Of a stretch of 18,235 bases of DNA, positions 1 through 8,047 are shown one piece after another. Origin of the DNA: an uncultured Lachnospiraceae bacterium. Its GTDB lineage: Bacteria > Bacillota > Clostridia > Lachnospirales > Lachnospiraceae. The notes below the pieces were generated by a model that worked only from the letters and a program-made list of their open reading frames with translations, searched no databases and was not told where the DNA came from. The translations under genes were made by a program, and so were the position numbers. Position 1 is the stretch's first letter; each line of letters starts with the position of its first letter. Location: NCBI GenBank assembly GCA_900554925.1, contig USJG01000028.1, positions 1 to 18,235 of the forward strand. The letters run 5' to 3'.

Positions 1-132
1 GACGGTTGCGTCCAGGTAGACAGACTTCTTTAAGAACATTTAGAAAATCCATTTTCCGAAACTGACAGCGTGCAATTCCTTTTATGCAGTCTGCTAAGAG
101 CACTTTCTAAAAACACCTTTTGACACCCGAAT
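1..132 (+). repeat. Partial copy of a dispersed palindromic (MITE-like) element, right half
   Basis: This stretch is closely similar to 11391-11522 in the same orientation, including the AAGAACATTTAGAAAATCC block and the terminal CACCTTTTGACACCCGAAT at 114-132. The window starts inside the element, so the left half is not visible. It codes for nothing recognisable. It ends 50 bp before the start codon of the LUD gene. It differs from the complete copy at scattered positions, which indicates an older duplication or independent drift rather than a recent insertion. Confidence 0.85.
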
Positions 133-182
133 CTTTATAGTAAGTAAACAATTAATAGAATCCATTGCAAAGGAGGATTTGT

Positions 183-818
183 ATGACGCCAAAACAACTT
201 GCTTTCCAGACCGCTGTGGAGGGCATTATTAAAAAACTTGCTTTAAGAAATATGGAGGGTTATTTTTTTGAAGACAGCCAGGCCTGCGTTCAGGCAATCA
301 CAGGCATGATGGAAGAGGGCTCTGCCATCAGTTGGGGCGGCAGTGAGTCCATCAAGGAATGCGGCCTTATGGACGCTGTTCGATCAGGAAATTATAATTT
401 AATCGACCGTCTGACTGCCAAAACACCTGAAGAAAGCAGAGCGCTGTATGCAAAAGCTGTGCTTTCCGATTATTATCTGATGAGCACTAATGCCATTACA
501 TATGATGGGGAACTGATCAACATTGACGGAAATGGCAACCGCGTTGCCTGTCTGATCCACGGTCCCAAAAATGTAATTATGGTGGTTGGCATGAACAAAC
601 TGGTACCTGATATAGAATCAGGCTGTGCAAGAGTCAGAAATCTGGCTTCTCCCGCCAACGCAAAGCGCTTAAACAGAAATACACCCTGCTTCCACACCGG
701 CAGATGCGGCAATTGTCTTTCTGACGACTGCATGTGCAATCAGGTGGTAGTTACCAGAAGGAGCGGAATCCCCGGAAGGATCAGGATATTTTTTGTAGCC
801 GAAGAATTGGGGTATTAA
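183..818 (+). CDS. LUD domain (LutC/YkgG-like, former DUF162) protein with Cys-rich C-terminus
   Basis: A 211-residue soluble protein of the LUD family, whose best-known members (LutB, LutC) take part in lactate oxidation with iron-sulfur partners. The family core is seen at about residues 101-140 (TNAIT, DGELINIDGNGNR, a GPKNVIMVVGMNKL stretch). The C-terminal part carries C169, C175, C178, C183 and C185 in the pattern C-x5-C-x2-C-x4-C-x-C, which could bind a metal or cluster (inference). No lutA, lutB or lactate permease is adjacent, so a lactate role is not supported by context. The start at 183 is chosen because AGGAGG at 171-176 lies 6 bases upstream; an in-frame TTG at 165 is too close to it. 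The gene is alone, converges with glyA, and follows directly on a repeat element. No convincing promoter was found in the 50-bp gap. Confidence 0.85.
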   Translation: MTPKQLAFQTAVEGIIKKLALRNMEGYFFEDSQACVQAITGMMEEGSAISWGGSESIKECGLMDAVRSGNYNLIDRLTAKTPEESRALYAKAVLSDYYLMSTNAITYDGELINIDGNGNRVACLIHGPKNVIMVVGMNKLVPDIESGCARVRNLASPANAKRLNRNTPCFHTGRCGNCLSDDCMCNQVVVTRRSGIPGRIRIFFVAEELGY

Positions 819-857
819 AAAAGCTGCGCGGCAGATCATAACTGCCGCGCGGCTTTT
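818..857. terminator. Bidirectional rho-independent terminator between LUD gene and glyA
   Basis: The arms 823-834 (GCTGCGCGGCAG) and 842-853 (CTGCCGCGCGGC) form a 12-bp GC-rich stem with one G-T pair and a 7-base loop. An A run precedes it and a T run follows it, so it can terminate both convergent genes. Confidence 0.9.
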
Positions 858-876
858 ACTTTCTCTGTGTACAAAA

Positions 877-2115
877 TCAAATCAAGGGATATTTGTCCGT
901 CAATTTCTGAACGATCGCTCTTGCTTCAGGAATCTTCTCCTCTCCGCCCTTTACGATCATGGCGATTGCTTCTGCAATCTGATCCATATCCTCTGTATTC
1001 ATACCTCTTGATGTGACCGCAGGTGTGCCAAGCCGGATACCGCTGGTTACAAAAGGAGACTTGGGATCATTGGGAATCGTGTTTTTATTGGCTGTGATGT
1101 GAGCCTCGTCCAGCATCTTTTCAACTGCCTTGCCGGTCAGATCATATGTGGTAAGATCCATCAGCATTAAATGATTGTCCGTGCCTCCTGATACGATCTT
1201 GATTCCTCTGCTGGTAAGCCCGTTGCAAAGGGCCTGTGCATTATCAATAATGTTTTTCTGATAAGCCTTAAACTCATCTGTAAGCGCCTCCTTGAAGCAG
1301 ACAGCTTTGGCTGCTATTACATGCATCAAAGGGCCTCCCTGAATGCCGGGGAATACTGCCTTATTAAAGTTATACTTATCAGCCGCTTCCTGGTTGGCAA
1401 GAATCAGACCGCCTCTGGGGCCCCGCAAAGTTTTGTGGGTAGTTGTAGTGACTACATCTGCATAGGGAACCGGGCTTGGATGAAGCCCTGCCGCAACAAG
1501 GCCTGCAATGTGCGCCATATCTACCATCAGCACTGCCCCAACCTCATCGGCTACTTCTCTGAATTTCTTAAAGTCTATAGTTCTTGCATAAGCCGACGCT
1601 CCGGCAATGATCATCTTCGGTTTGCATTCCAATGCGATCTCTCTTAATTTATCATAATCAATAAAGCCTTCGTCATTTACTCCATAAGGCACGATATTAA
1701 AATATTTTCCCGAAATGTTAACCGGGCTTCCGTGAGTCAGATGTCCGCCATGATCCAGATTCATGCCCATGATAGTATCGCCGGGATTACAGATTGCAAA
1801 CTGAACTGCCAGATTGGCCTGGGCGCCGGAATGAGGCTGCACATTGGCATAATCACAGCCAAACAGCTCTTTTGCCCTTTCAATTGCAAGGTTTTCCACA
1901 ACATCCACGCACTGGCATCCGCCATAGTAACGCTTTCCGGGATACCCTTCCGCATATTTATTGGTCAGCGGGCTTCCCATAGCTGCCATAACTGCTTTGC
2001 TTACCCAGTTTTCGGAGGCGATCAGTTCAATGTGGCTGTTCTGTCTTTCCTGCTCGTCCACTATGGCCTGTGCGATTTCCGGGTCAACTTTCTTTACTTC
2101 ATCAAGTGAATACAT
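877..2115 (-). CDS. glyA: Serine hydroxymethyltransferase
   Basis: A pyridoxal-phosphate enzyme that interconverts serine plus tetrahydrofolate with glycine plus 5,10-methylene-tetrahydrofolate in the cytoplasm, supplying one-carbon units. At 412 residues it has the usual bacterial length. Visible landmarks: LIASENWVS near residue 31, KYAEGYPGKRYYGG at 53-66, the VDMAHIAGLVAAG segment (D199, H202) and TTTTHKTLRGPRGG with the PLP-binding lysine K228. The start is supported by GAGGAGG located 7-8 bases upstream of the ATG. It is transcribed alone, from an extended -10 promoter at 2184-2192, toward a terminator shared with the LUD gene. No glycine or THF riboswitch was recognised in its leader. 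Confidence 0.98.
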   Translation of the reverse strand: MYSLDEVKKVDPEIAQAIVDEQERQNSHIELIASENWVSKAVMAAMGSPLTNKYAEGYPGKRYYGGCQCVDVVENLAIERAKELFGCDYANVQPHSGAQANLAVQFAICNPGDTIMGMNLDHGGHLTHGSPVNISGKYFNIVPYGVNDEGFIDYDKLREIALECKPKMIIAGASAYARTIDFKKFREVADEVGAVLMVDMAHIAGLVAAGLHPSPVPYADVVTTTTHKTLRGPRGGLILANQEAADKYNFNKAVFPGIQGGPLMHVIAAKAVCFKEALTDEFKAYQKNIIDNAQALCNGLTSRGIKIVSGGTDNHLMLMDLTTYDLTGKAVEKMLDEAHITANKNTIPNDPKSPFVTSGIRLGTPAVTSRGMNTEDMDQIAEAIAMIVKGGEEKIPEARAIVQKLTDKYPLI

Positions 2116-2183
2116 GAATTCTCCTCCTCGTAATTATTTGATATAAAAAATTAATACCTGCCTTAAATTAATAAACTTTGACT

Positions 2184-2192
2184 ATTATATCA
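2184..2192 (-). promoter_or_regulatory. Extended -10 promoter for glyA
   Basis: On the minus strand this reads TGATATAAT, a consensus -10 with a TG extension, about 70 bases upstream of the glyA ATG. The -35 side is only a T-rich tract, which is acceptable for an extended -10 promoter. Confidence 0.6.
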
Positions 2193-2280
2193 CAAACTAT
2201 TTTGAAAAAAAACCTATCCTGCCATATTTTAAAAAATATCCTAAGATTTTCTTATGATTTACGAATATGCGGAAAAAAAC

Positions 2281-2309
2281 TTTACTCCCGGATAAAATAC
2301 TGCTAAAAT
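2281..2309 (+). promoter_or_regulatory. Promoter for the lipid kinase / PAP2 genes
   Basis: TTTACT at 2281-2286, a 17-base spacer, and TAAAAT at 2304-2309 preceded by TGC (extended -10). It lies about 30 bases upstream of the lipid kinase start codon. Confidence 0.6.
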
Positions 2310-2337
2310 ATGAAAAGATTTCAGAGGGTCAAAGGCT

Positions 2338-3312
2338 ATGTATTACATAATTGTAAATCCTGCTTCCAAATCAGGGAAGGGGGCTAAGATCTGGTCCATA
2401 ATAGAACCGGTTCTTATCCAAAAAGAAATTGAATACAGAGTTTTCTTTTCCAGAGAAGCAGGACATGTTATTAAGCTTGTTCATGAATTATCAGCTTCCT
2501 TATTAAATGATACTTCTGATTTCATCTTAAATTTGATCGTACTTGGCGGCGACGGAACCTTAAACGAAACCCTTCAGGGCATTTCGGATTTTGACCGGGT
2601 GCACCTTGGCTATATCCCTACCGGTTCCAGCAATGATCTGGCAAGGGATCTGCACTTTCCAAAAGATCCTTTGAAAGTGCTTGAAAACATTTTAAATTGT
2701 GAAAAGACTTCCGCCATGGACTTAGGATGCCTTACCTACGATCAGTTTTCGGATGAATTATCAAGACAGCATAGCAACACAGATTCCTCCAAACGCTATT
2801 TTGCAGTCAGCTGCGGAATTGGATTTGATGCCGCAGTCTGTGAGGAGGCACTTGCTTCTAAATTTAAAAACCTGCTGAATAAAATTGGCCTGGGGAAATT
2901 AACCTATTTAACCATTGCCCTCAAACAACTGATTAAGGCTCAAAAGATTACCTGTACGATTACGCTTGACGATGGCAGTTCCATTTATCTGCCGAAATTT
3001 TTGTTTGTAGCCTGCATGAATCATCAGTTTGAAGGAGGCGGATTTAAATTCTGTCCCGGTGCAGATTCTTCCGATGGCATCCTGGATATATGTACCGTGG
3101 GAAATATCCCCAAGTGGCTGATACTAATGGCTCTTCCTACTGCTTTTTTCGGAAAGCATTATCTCTTTAAGGGAATCGAGCATTATACCGCAGCTGAGAT
3201 TCACCTGGAAACTTCTTCTCCCCTTTGGGTACACACGGATGGGGAGGTTGCCATGAAGAGCTGTTCCATCACTCTTTCATGCGAACAGAACAAATTACAG
3301 TTTTTGATGTAA
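2338..3312 (+). CDS. Diacylglycerol/lipid kinase of the DagK/YegS family
   Basis: A 324-residue soluble ATP-dependent kinase expected to phosphorylate diacylglycerol or a related lipid at the inner membrane face. The N-terminal catalytic domain shows IVNPASKSGKG at residues 5-15, the nucleotide-binding GGDGTLNE at 70-77 and IPTGSSNDLARDL at 93-105. The C-terminal beta-sandwich half has EGGGFKFCPGADSSDGILDI, typical of the family. GAGGG at 2324-2328 precedes the ATG by 9 bases. It is followed after 83 bases by a PAP2 phosphatase on the same strand, so phosphatidate synthesis and breakdown are probably coded together. The exact lipid substrate cannot be read from sequence. Confidence 0.92.
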   Translation: MYYIIVNPASKSGKGAKIWSIIEPVLIQKEIEYRVFFSREAGHVIKLVHELSASLLNDTSDFILNLIVLGGDGTLNETLQGISDFDRVHLGYIPTGSSNDLARDLHFPKDPLKVLENILNCEKTSAMDLGCLTYDQFSDELSRQHSNTDSSKRYFAVSCGIGFDAAVCEEALASKFKNLLNKIGLGKLTYLTIALKQLIKAQKITCTITLDDGSSIYLPKFLFVACMNHQFEGGGFKFCPGADSSDGILDICTVGNIPKWLILMALPTAFFGKHYLFKGIEHYTAAEIHLETSSPLWVHTDGEVAMKSCSITLSCEQNKLQFLM

Positions 3313-3395
3313 AGCATATCTGAGACTGTATTTGCTATATAACCGGACTTTGGTCTGCTCTGCATACCAGCTTGTTAATTATGAGGAGAATTGTT

Positions 3396-4073
3396 ATGAA
3401 AAAATATTATGAAAGGTATAAGCATGCTATACCGCTTATTATTTATGCGGTTATCTATTGTACCTGGTTTGCTTATCTTGAAAAGAAGGTAGTCCATCCC
3501 CAAACCATTATTCACATGAAAGTAGATGATATGATTCCTTTCTGTGAAATATTCGTCATTCCTTATTTTTTATGGTTTGCTTACGTATCCTTAATTGTTG
3601 CATATTGTTTTTTCAAAAATAAGCAGGATTATTATAAAACATGCGTGTTTTTATTTACCGGGATGACTGTTTTTCTGATTATTTCCACTTTGTGGCCCAA
3701 CGGGCATCATCTTCGTCCTTATGTTATGCCGAGAGACAATATTTTTACAAACCTTGTGGAACGCCTTTACAGAATGGATACTCCCACCAATTTATGGCCA
3801 AGTATTCATGTCTATAATTCCATCGGTGCTCATCTGGCAGTTATTCACAACCAGAAGCTTGCCGAAAACAAAAAGATACGCACAGGTTCTCTGATAATAT
3901 GTATTTCAATCATACTTTCAACTGTGTTTATCAAACAGCACTCAATGTTTGATGTTCTCACTGCTTTTGTGATGTCTGCTGTTATGTATCTGGCAGTGTA
4001 TCAGGCCGATATTGTTGCCTCCTGTCAGGCTTACCGCTCCAATTTAAAACGCCACAGAGTCCGTCAGGTTTAA
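3396..4073 (+). CDS. PAP2-superfamily membrane phosphatase (PAP2_3 / inositol-phosphorylceramide-synthase-like)
   Basis: A 225-residue integral membrane protein with about five or six hydrophobic segments (near residues 12-28, 50-73, 83-100, 164-180, 186-205). Catalytic PAP2 signatures are present: RP at 107-108, PSIH at 135-138, and KQHSMFD at 180-186, giving H138, H182 and D186. The KQH..D third motif and the lack of a basic residue after S resemble the aureobasidin-resistance/IPC synthase branch, so it could be a lipid phosphatase or a phospho-headgroup transferase. The start at 3396 is chosen because GAGGAG at 3383-3388 sits 7 bases upstream; upstream in-frame starts at 3372 and 3381 lack one. 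Likely co-transcribed with the lipid kinase. Confidence 0.85.
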   Translation: MKKYYERYKHAIPLIIYAVIYCTWFAYLEKKVVHPQTIIHMKVDDMIPFCEIFVIPYFLWFAYVSLIVAYCFFKNKQDYYKTCVFLFTGMTVFLIISTLWPNGHHLRPYVMPRDNIFTNLVERLYRMDTPTNLWPSIHVYNSIGAHLAVIHNQKLAENKKIRTGSLIICISIILSTVFIKQHSMFDVLTAFVMSAVMYLAVYQADIVASCQAYRSNLKRHRVRQV

Positions 4074-4078
4074 AGTAT

Positions 4079-4110
4079 AAAAAGGCAGCCCTGAATCCAG
4101 GGCTGCTTTT
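4079..4110. terminator. Bidirectional rho-independent terminator
   Basis: A 9-bp perfect stem (GCAGCCCTG at 4085-4093 with its complement at 4098-4106), a 4-base loop, A5 before and T4 after. It ends both the PAP2 gene and the convergent GT2 gene. Confidence 0.9.
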
Positions 4111-4117
4111 GTAAATA

Positions 4118-5143
4118 TTAATTGAAATTAAAAAATCTCCGGCAGATCTTATACCCTTCCACTGAAATCTTCCTTCCTCCCCTGCCGGGCAGATTCATGC
4201 AGCTTCCAAGTAAACCATATCTCAGCTTCCGGTATAATATCCAGTCCTTTTTCTTCAGATAATCCCAAAGCTCTTTTTTCTTCGCCAGATTTTCTTTTGT
4301 GCCGGAACGGATCAAAAGAATAGAGGAAATGGTAGTTATTATATCCAGATAGCTGGTCATATACTGATTCATCTTCCTGGATGATGCAAGCCTGCTTTTA
4401 TTCTCTGCCATATAATCTATCATCAGCTTATTGACCTTGATCTGCTGGTCGATTCTCCCGATCATAACATCTTCATTTACAGACTGATCTGCCCTGCCGA
4501 TGTAATAGCGGTAGAAATTCACATCAAGATAATACATATTCCTTACATAAGGAAGGGGCTCAAACACATATAGATTGTCCACGTAAAAGGTATGCTCCGG
4601 CAGTTTTAATCCGCATTCCTTAAGCAGCTTGGTTCTGAATATAACAGAGTGCATCAGAATATACTGCCCTTTATGAAAATGCCTTACCTCTTCCCAGGTA
4701 AACATCTTGTCTATTGGCAGCGCGTGTTTATAGCGCATTACCTTGTGTCTGTTTTCACCAATCTTTTCATATACAAAGTTGCTGATTAGCATATCCAGCA
4801 CCTTTTCGCCGCCGGTAAGCTTTCTTAAAGTATCAAGAATCTCCATATAGGCATCTTCTTTTACCCAGTCATCACTGTCAACCACCTTGAAATAAAATCC
4901 CGTGGCATTAGAGATCCCGGTATTGACCGCAGAGCCATGGCCGCCATTTTCTTTGTGAACTGCCTTTACAATAGAAGGATATTTGGCTGCATACCTGTCA
5001 GCAATCCCGGCGGTCTCATCCGTAGAGCCGTCATCCACAATAATGATCTCCACATCTTCTCCGCCCTTCAGAAGTGATTCCACGCACTTCTCCATATATG
5101 CCGCTGAATTATAACAGGGCACTGCAAATGATAAAAGCTTCAT
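4118..5143 (-). CDS. Family 2 glycosyltransferase
   Basis: A 341-residue GT-A-fold transferase without an evident membrane segment, probably acting at the cytoplasmic membrane on an envelope polysaccharide, glycolipid or teichoic-acid-like acceptor. The N-terminal catalytic domain has the beta strand LLSFAVPCYNSA, the nucleotide-sugar-binding VDDGSTD at 36-42, NGGHGSAVNTGI at 66-77 and the metal-binding DSDDW at 89-93. The rest is a helical, basic C-terminal region with no match I can name. AGGAG lies 7 bases before the ATG. A promoter overlapping the end of the upstream sfsA-mutY gene suggests independent expression. Sugar donor and acceptor are unknown. Confidence 0.9.
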   Translation of the reverse strand: MKLLSFAVPCYNSAAYMEKCVESLLKGGEDVEIIIVDDGSTDETAGIADRYAAKYPSIVKAVHKENGGHGSAVNTGISNATGFYFKVVDSDDWVKEDAYMEILDTLRKLTGGEKVLDMLISNFVYEKIGENRHKVMRYKHALPIDKMFTWEEVRHFHKGQYILMHSVIFRTKLLKECGLKLPEHTFYVDNLYVFEPLPYVRNMYYLDVNFYRYYIGRADQSVNEDVMIGRIDQQIKVNKLMIDYMAENKSRLASSRKMNQYMTSYLDIITTISSILLIRSGTKENLAKKKELWDYLKKKDWILYRKLRYGLLGSCMNLPGRGGRKISVEGYKICRRFFNFN

Positions 5144-5200
5144 TTCTTACTCCTATTTTCTCCTCTTTTTTCAAATAATTCCCTTAGCTGCTTTAGTCCT

Positions 5201-5228
5201 ATCATACCATTCTTTCACAAATAATCAA
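5201..5228 (-). promoter_or_regulatory. Promoter for the GT2 gene
   Basis: On the minus strand: TTGATT (5223-5228), 16-base spacer, TATGAT (5201-5206) preceded by TGG, an extended -10. The -35 overlaps the stop codon of the upstream gene. Confidence 0.5.
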
Positions 5229-6955
5229 CTTAAGAAATTCTGAAAATATGCCCGATAGGCAGAAGGAATAGGGTATCGTTCCCTGGCCTCCTGATACTCC
5301 ACAAATATCATATTGCCGGAATTTTTATTTTCTGCCAGTTCATCTACCTTTACCGCATAGCCTATCATATGCCATTCTTTGTGGGTAAAAATATGCCTGC
5401 TGCTTCTTAAAGGTTCTATTTTAAGTACCGACAATCCTTCTTCTTTCAGATATTCCAGTACCTGTCCATCGGTCAGATGTCCTTCCAGGCAGGGAAATTC
5501 ATACATTCCTGCCAGCAGTCCGTCCTTTGGACGTTTTTTAAGAGCTGCCTTATTTTCATCTTTAATGACCAGCACTGTCTTTTTCTCTATTACCCTGGGC
5601 TTTTTAGGCATTTTACAGGGAAAGTCCAATTCTCTTTTCTGCAAATGTGCCATGCAGGAATTTTCCCACGGACATTCTTCGCAGTGCGGCATACCTACGG
5701 GAATACACACCACAGCTCCTAATTCCATCAATGCCTGATTAAAATCCCCCGGCCTTTCTTCCGGCATGCTTAAGCTTAATTCTTCCTCAATGGAGGTCCG
5801 CACCCGCTGCTGGGAAATATCCTGTTCATCCCCCTTAAGCCTTGACAGTACACGGAGCACATTTCCATCTACCGCAGGCACCTTTCTTCCATAGGCAATA
5901 GAGCTGACTGCCCCTGCTGTGTAGCTTCCGACTCCGGGAAGCTTTATCAGTTCATCATACTCTTTTGGCATGACGCCATCATATTCTTCCATAATAACCT
6001 GAGCGGCCTTTTTAAGGTTTCTTACCCGATTATAGTAGCCAAGCCCCTCCCAGAGCTTTAACAGTTCTTCTTCCTCCGCCCGGGCTAAATGCTCAATATC
6101 AGGCAATGCCTTTATGAATCTGTCATAATAAGGCTTAACAGCCTCCACTCTGGTCTGTTGGAGCATAATTTCCGATACCCAGACGTGATAGGGTGTTGCA
6201 TCTTCACGCCAGGGCAGTATTCTTCTTCCTGCATCATACCAGTTAAGCAGCCTCTCCGACACAATCTCTATCCTGGAAAGCTTTACAGGAACCGGCTTAT
6301 TTATGGTCATCGAGTCAGATGTTACCTTACAGTCGTATGCCAGAATCCTCACTCCCGCCTGTCTTGCCCTTAACAATGCGTCCGCAAACTCCGGGTGGGT
6401 TTCTCTGTTAGGCGTAAAATACTCCACATTTTCCATCTGAATAACCAGAACAATATATGCCTTATAGCCCTCCCTTACCGCTTCCGTAAGCTCCTCCACA
6501 TGTTTTACCGCCCGATCCGAAGGGGCGTCAGGAAACAAAGCAGCATTATCCTGTTCTAAGGTAACCCCTTTTACTTCAATAAACACCTTATCCTCCGGCG
6601 TCTCCACATAAAAATCAAACCGGGAATTTCGGTATCTGGTTTCCGGCCTTATCTGTATTGCATCAGAAAACATTCCGCCCTTTCTCAGCCATTCCTCCAC
6701 TGCCTTATTGGGCGCCTGAGAGTCCATGTTTATGATCCGGCTCCCCTTTTTGACAGCTACCAGATCGTAGGCAGTGCTTCTTTGGGTATTGTCGCTCTTA
6801 TTCAGATAAACAGCAGCGTTTTCTGTAAGAAGCTCCCTGCACCGCCCCGTATTTTTTACGTGAACCTTTTCTCTTCTGCCATCAATATTTACATATGCAA
6901 TAAACCTGTTTGGGCGGCTTTCAAACCGCCCTTCCCGTATATGATCGTATTTCAT
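5225..6955 (-). CDS. mutY: SfsA nuclease-like domain fused to A/G-specific adenine glycosylase MutY
   Basis: A 576-residue two-domain protein. Residues 1 to about 218 match SfsA (sugar fermentation stimulation / DNA-RNA nuclease family): RFESRPNRFIAYV, HVKNTGRCRELL, and the nuclease-like RFDF (D114) with EVKG (E127, K129). Residues about 226-576 match MutY, which removes adenine mispaired with 8-oxoguanine: catalytic E262 in SEIMLQQTRVE, helix-hairpin-helix LPGVGSYTAG at 339-348, D363 in VDGN, a [4Fe-4S] ligand set C417-x7-C425-x2-C428-x5-C434, and a NUDIX-like C-terminal domain with FTHKEWH near 523. Start: an upstream TTG (6982) is possible, but ATG 6955 begins the conserved SfsA sequence and has AGGA nearby. 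No frameshift or stop separates the domains, so this is a true fusion. Probably in an operon with the 5'-nucleotidase 82 bp upstream. Confidence 0.93.
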   Translation of the reverse strand: MKYDHIREGRFESRPNRFIAYVNIDGRREKVHVKNTGRCRELLTENAAVYLNKSDNTQRSTAYDLVAVKKGSRIINMDSQAPNKAVEEWLRKGGMFSDAIQIRPETRYRNSRFDFYVETPEDKVFIEVKGVTLEQDNAALFPDAPSDRAVKHVEELTEAVREGYKAYIVLVIQMENVEYFTPNRETHPEFADALLRARQAGVRILAYDCKVTSDSMTINKPVPVKLSRIEIVSERLLNWYDAGRRILPWREDATPYHVWVSEIMLQQTRVEAVKPYYDRFIKALPDIEHLARAEEEELLKLWEGLGYYNRVRNLKKAAQVIMEEYDGVMPKEYDELIKLPGVGSYTAGAVSSIAYGRKVPAVDGNVLRVLSRLKGDEQDISQQRVRTSIEEELSLSMPEERPGDFNQALMELGAVVCIPVGMPHCEECPWENSCMAHLQKRELDFPCKMPKKPRVIEKKTVLVIKDENKAALKKRPKDGLLAGMYEFPCLEGHLTDGQVLEYLKEEGLSVLKIEPLRSSRHIFTHKEWHMIGYAVKVDELAENKNSGNMIFVEYQEARERYPIPSAYRAYFQNFLS

Positions 6956-7037
6956 TTTTATTCCTGTCTGCGCACTTTCCAACCAGAAAAAGCTGGATTT
7001 GCCTCACTCTTTCTGATTGCTTCTTATTTTTCTGCAT

Positions 7038-7970
7038 CTATGGATCCCGCTTATGTTCTTTTCTTTCATTGTTCTTATAGGGCACTCTGGCTGAAGGCAC
7101 AACCTCTGAAGCCGGAGCTGTATGCACTGCCTGATCATCAAAAAATATATGGGCGCCAAAAGCCTTCAGCACATCCCTCTTGGTGATCCCGCCCAGAAAA
7201 AAGGCTTCATCAATACGCACATTCCATGCCCGGAGCGTGCGGATCACTCGCTCATGAGCCGGCGCACTTCTGGCTGTAACCAGGGCAGTCCGTATAGGAG
7301 CCTGCTCCGGTGGAAATTCTTTTTGTATATTTGAGATCGTTTTTAAAAATCTGGCAAAAGGCCCCTGTTTTAATGGATTTTCCGCCTGAAGCCTTTCATT
7401 TTCTTCAAAGGCTTCCAGTCCTTCTTTTCTGTAAATCTGCTCAGACTCATCTGAAAACAACACTGCGTCCCCATCAAATGCAATTCTGATCTGAGAAATT
7501 TCTTTTTGGTCATTATAAGTTTTAATTTCATCACAGCAGATAATTCCTGCCGCAATCCCGCAGTCTATGGCAGCCTGAACATCCTCTTCATCTGCCGACA
7601 GATATAAATCCGTGTGAAAAGCTTCCAGATAAGGGGCAAGGGAGGCACCGCTGGCAAGGACTGCCCTTGAAATATCCAGACCATAATGGGCAATGGAATT
7701 AAATACCCGCAGGGAGGTGTCCGGACTGTTGTGAGACATGATAATGACCTCTACTCTCTCCTCCTGTCCGGTAATTTTGTTGATATTAAGCAGTGCTTCT
7801 ATCAATCTGAATCCGTTGCCCGGCTTAAGAAGCTCCTTTTCATGCTCCACCTGATAACTGCAATATGCCTCTACTCCCTGCGTACGGAAAATCTCATTTT
7901 CAACTGTCAGATCAAACAGCGCTCTCGAAGAAACGCCTATGACCAGCCTGTTTTCTAAATCATATGCCAT
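7038..7970 (-). CDS. Cytosolic 5'-nucleotidase (cN-I type, PF06189-like)
   Basis: A 310-residue soluble HAD-fold enzyme that should dephosphorylate nucleoside monophosphates. It begins with the family's LVIGVSSRALFDL, includes the EVIIMSHNSPDTSLRVFNSI stretch, the DxD nucleophile motif in AFDGDAV (D166, D168), VTAR at 231-234, and GGITKRDVLKAFGAHIFFDDQ with the lysine and paired aspartates of the later HAD motifs. The last residues (VPYKNNERKEHKRD) are basic. AAAGGAG lies 8 bases upstream of the ATG. It follows the DUF1653 gene by 77 bases and precedes sfsA-mutY by 82 bases on the same strand, which suggests one transcript of nucleotide and DNA maintenance functions. The preferred nucleotide cannot be told. 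Confidence 0.9.
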   Translation of the reverse strand: MAYDLENRLVIGVSSRALFDLTVENEIFRTQGVEAYCSYQVEHEKELLKPGNGFRLIEALLNINKITGQEERVEVIIMSHNSPDTSLRVFNSIAHYGLDISRAVLASGASLAPYLEAFHTDLYLSADEEDVQAAIDCGIAAGIICCDEIKTYNDQKEISQIRIAFDGDAVLFSDESEQIYRKEGLEAFEENERLQAENPLKQGPFARFLKTISNIQKEFPPEQAPIRTALVTARSAPAHERVIRTLRAWNVRIDEAFFLGGITKRDVLKAFGAHIFFDDQAVHTAPASEVVPSARVPYKNNERKEHKRDP

Positions 7971-8047
7971 ACTTTACTCCTTTTCTGCCCGCTTAACCGA
8001 TTTTCGTAACTTAAAGCCAGTCTACCGACACCAAAAGGAGCTGCTTC

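Noticed and set aside
120..148. TTGACA inside the terminal repeat as a -35 for an outward promoter driving the LUD gene
   Set aside because: At 16-18 bases downstream no -10-like hexamer is present; the same test at the complete copy (11510 onward) and outward from its left end also failed.
1321..2146. Plus-strand ORFs opposite glyA, and the many ORFs opposite copA and sfsA-mutY
   Set aside because: They are antisense shadows of strongly conserved genes, without ribosome binding sites or recognisable motifs.
2116..2337. Glycine or tetrahydrofolate riboswitch in the glyA leader
   Set aside because: The leader after the mapped -10 is short and AT-rich, with no paired-core motifs of either class.
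5225..6955. Assembly or frameshift artefact joining two genes
   Set aside because: Both domains are in one uninterrupted frame with intact motifs and a natural linker, so fusion is the simpler reading.
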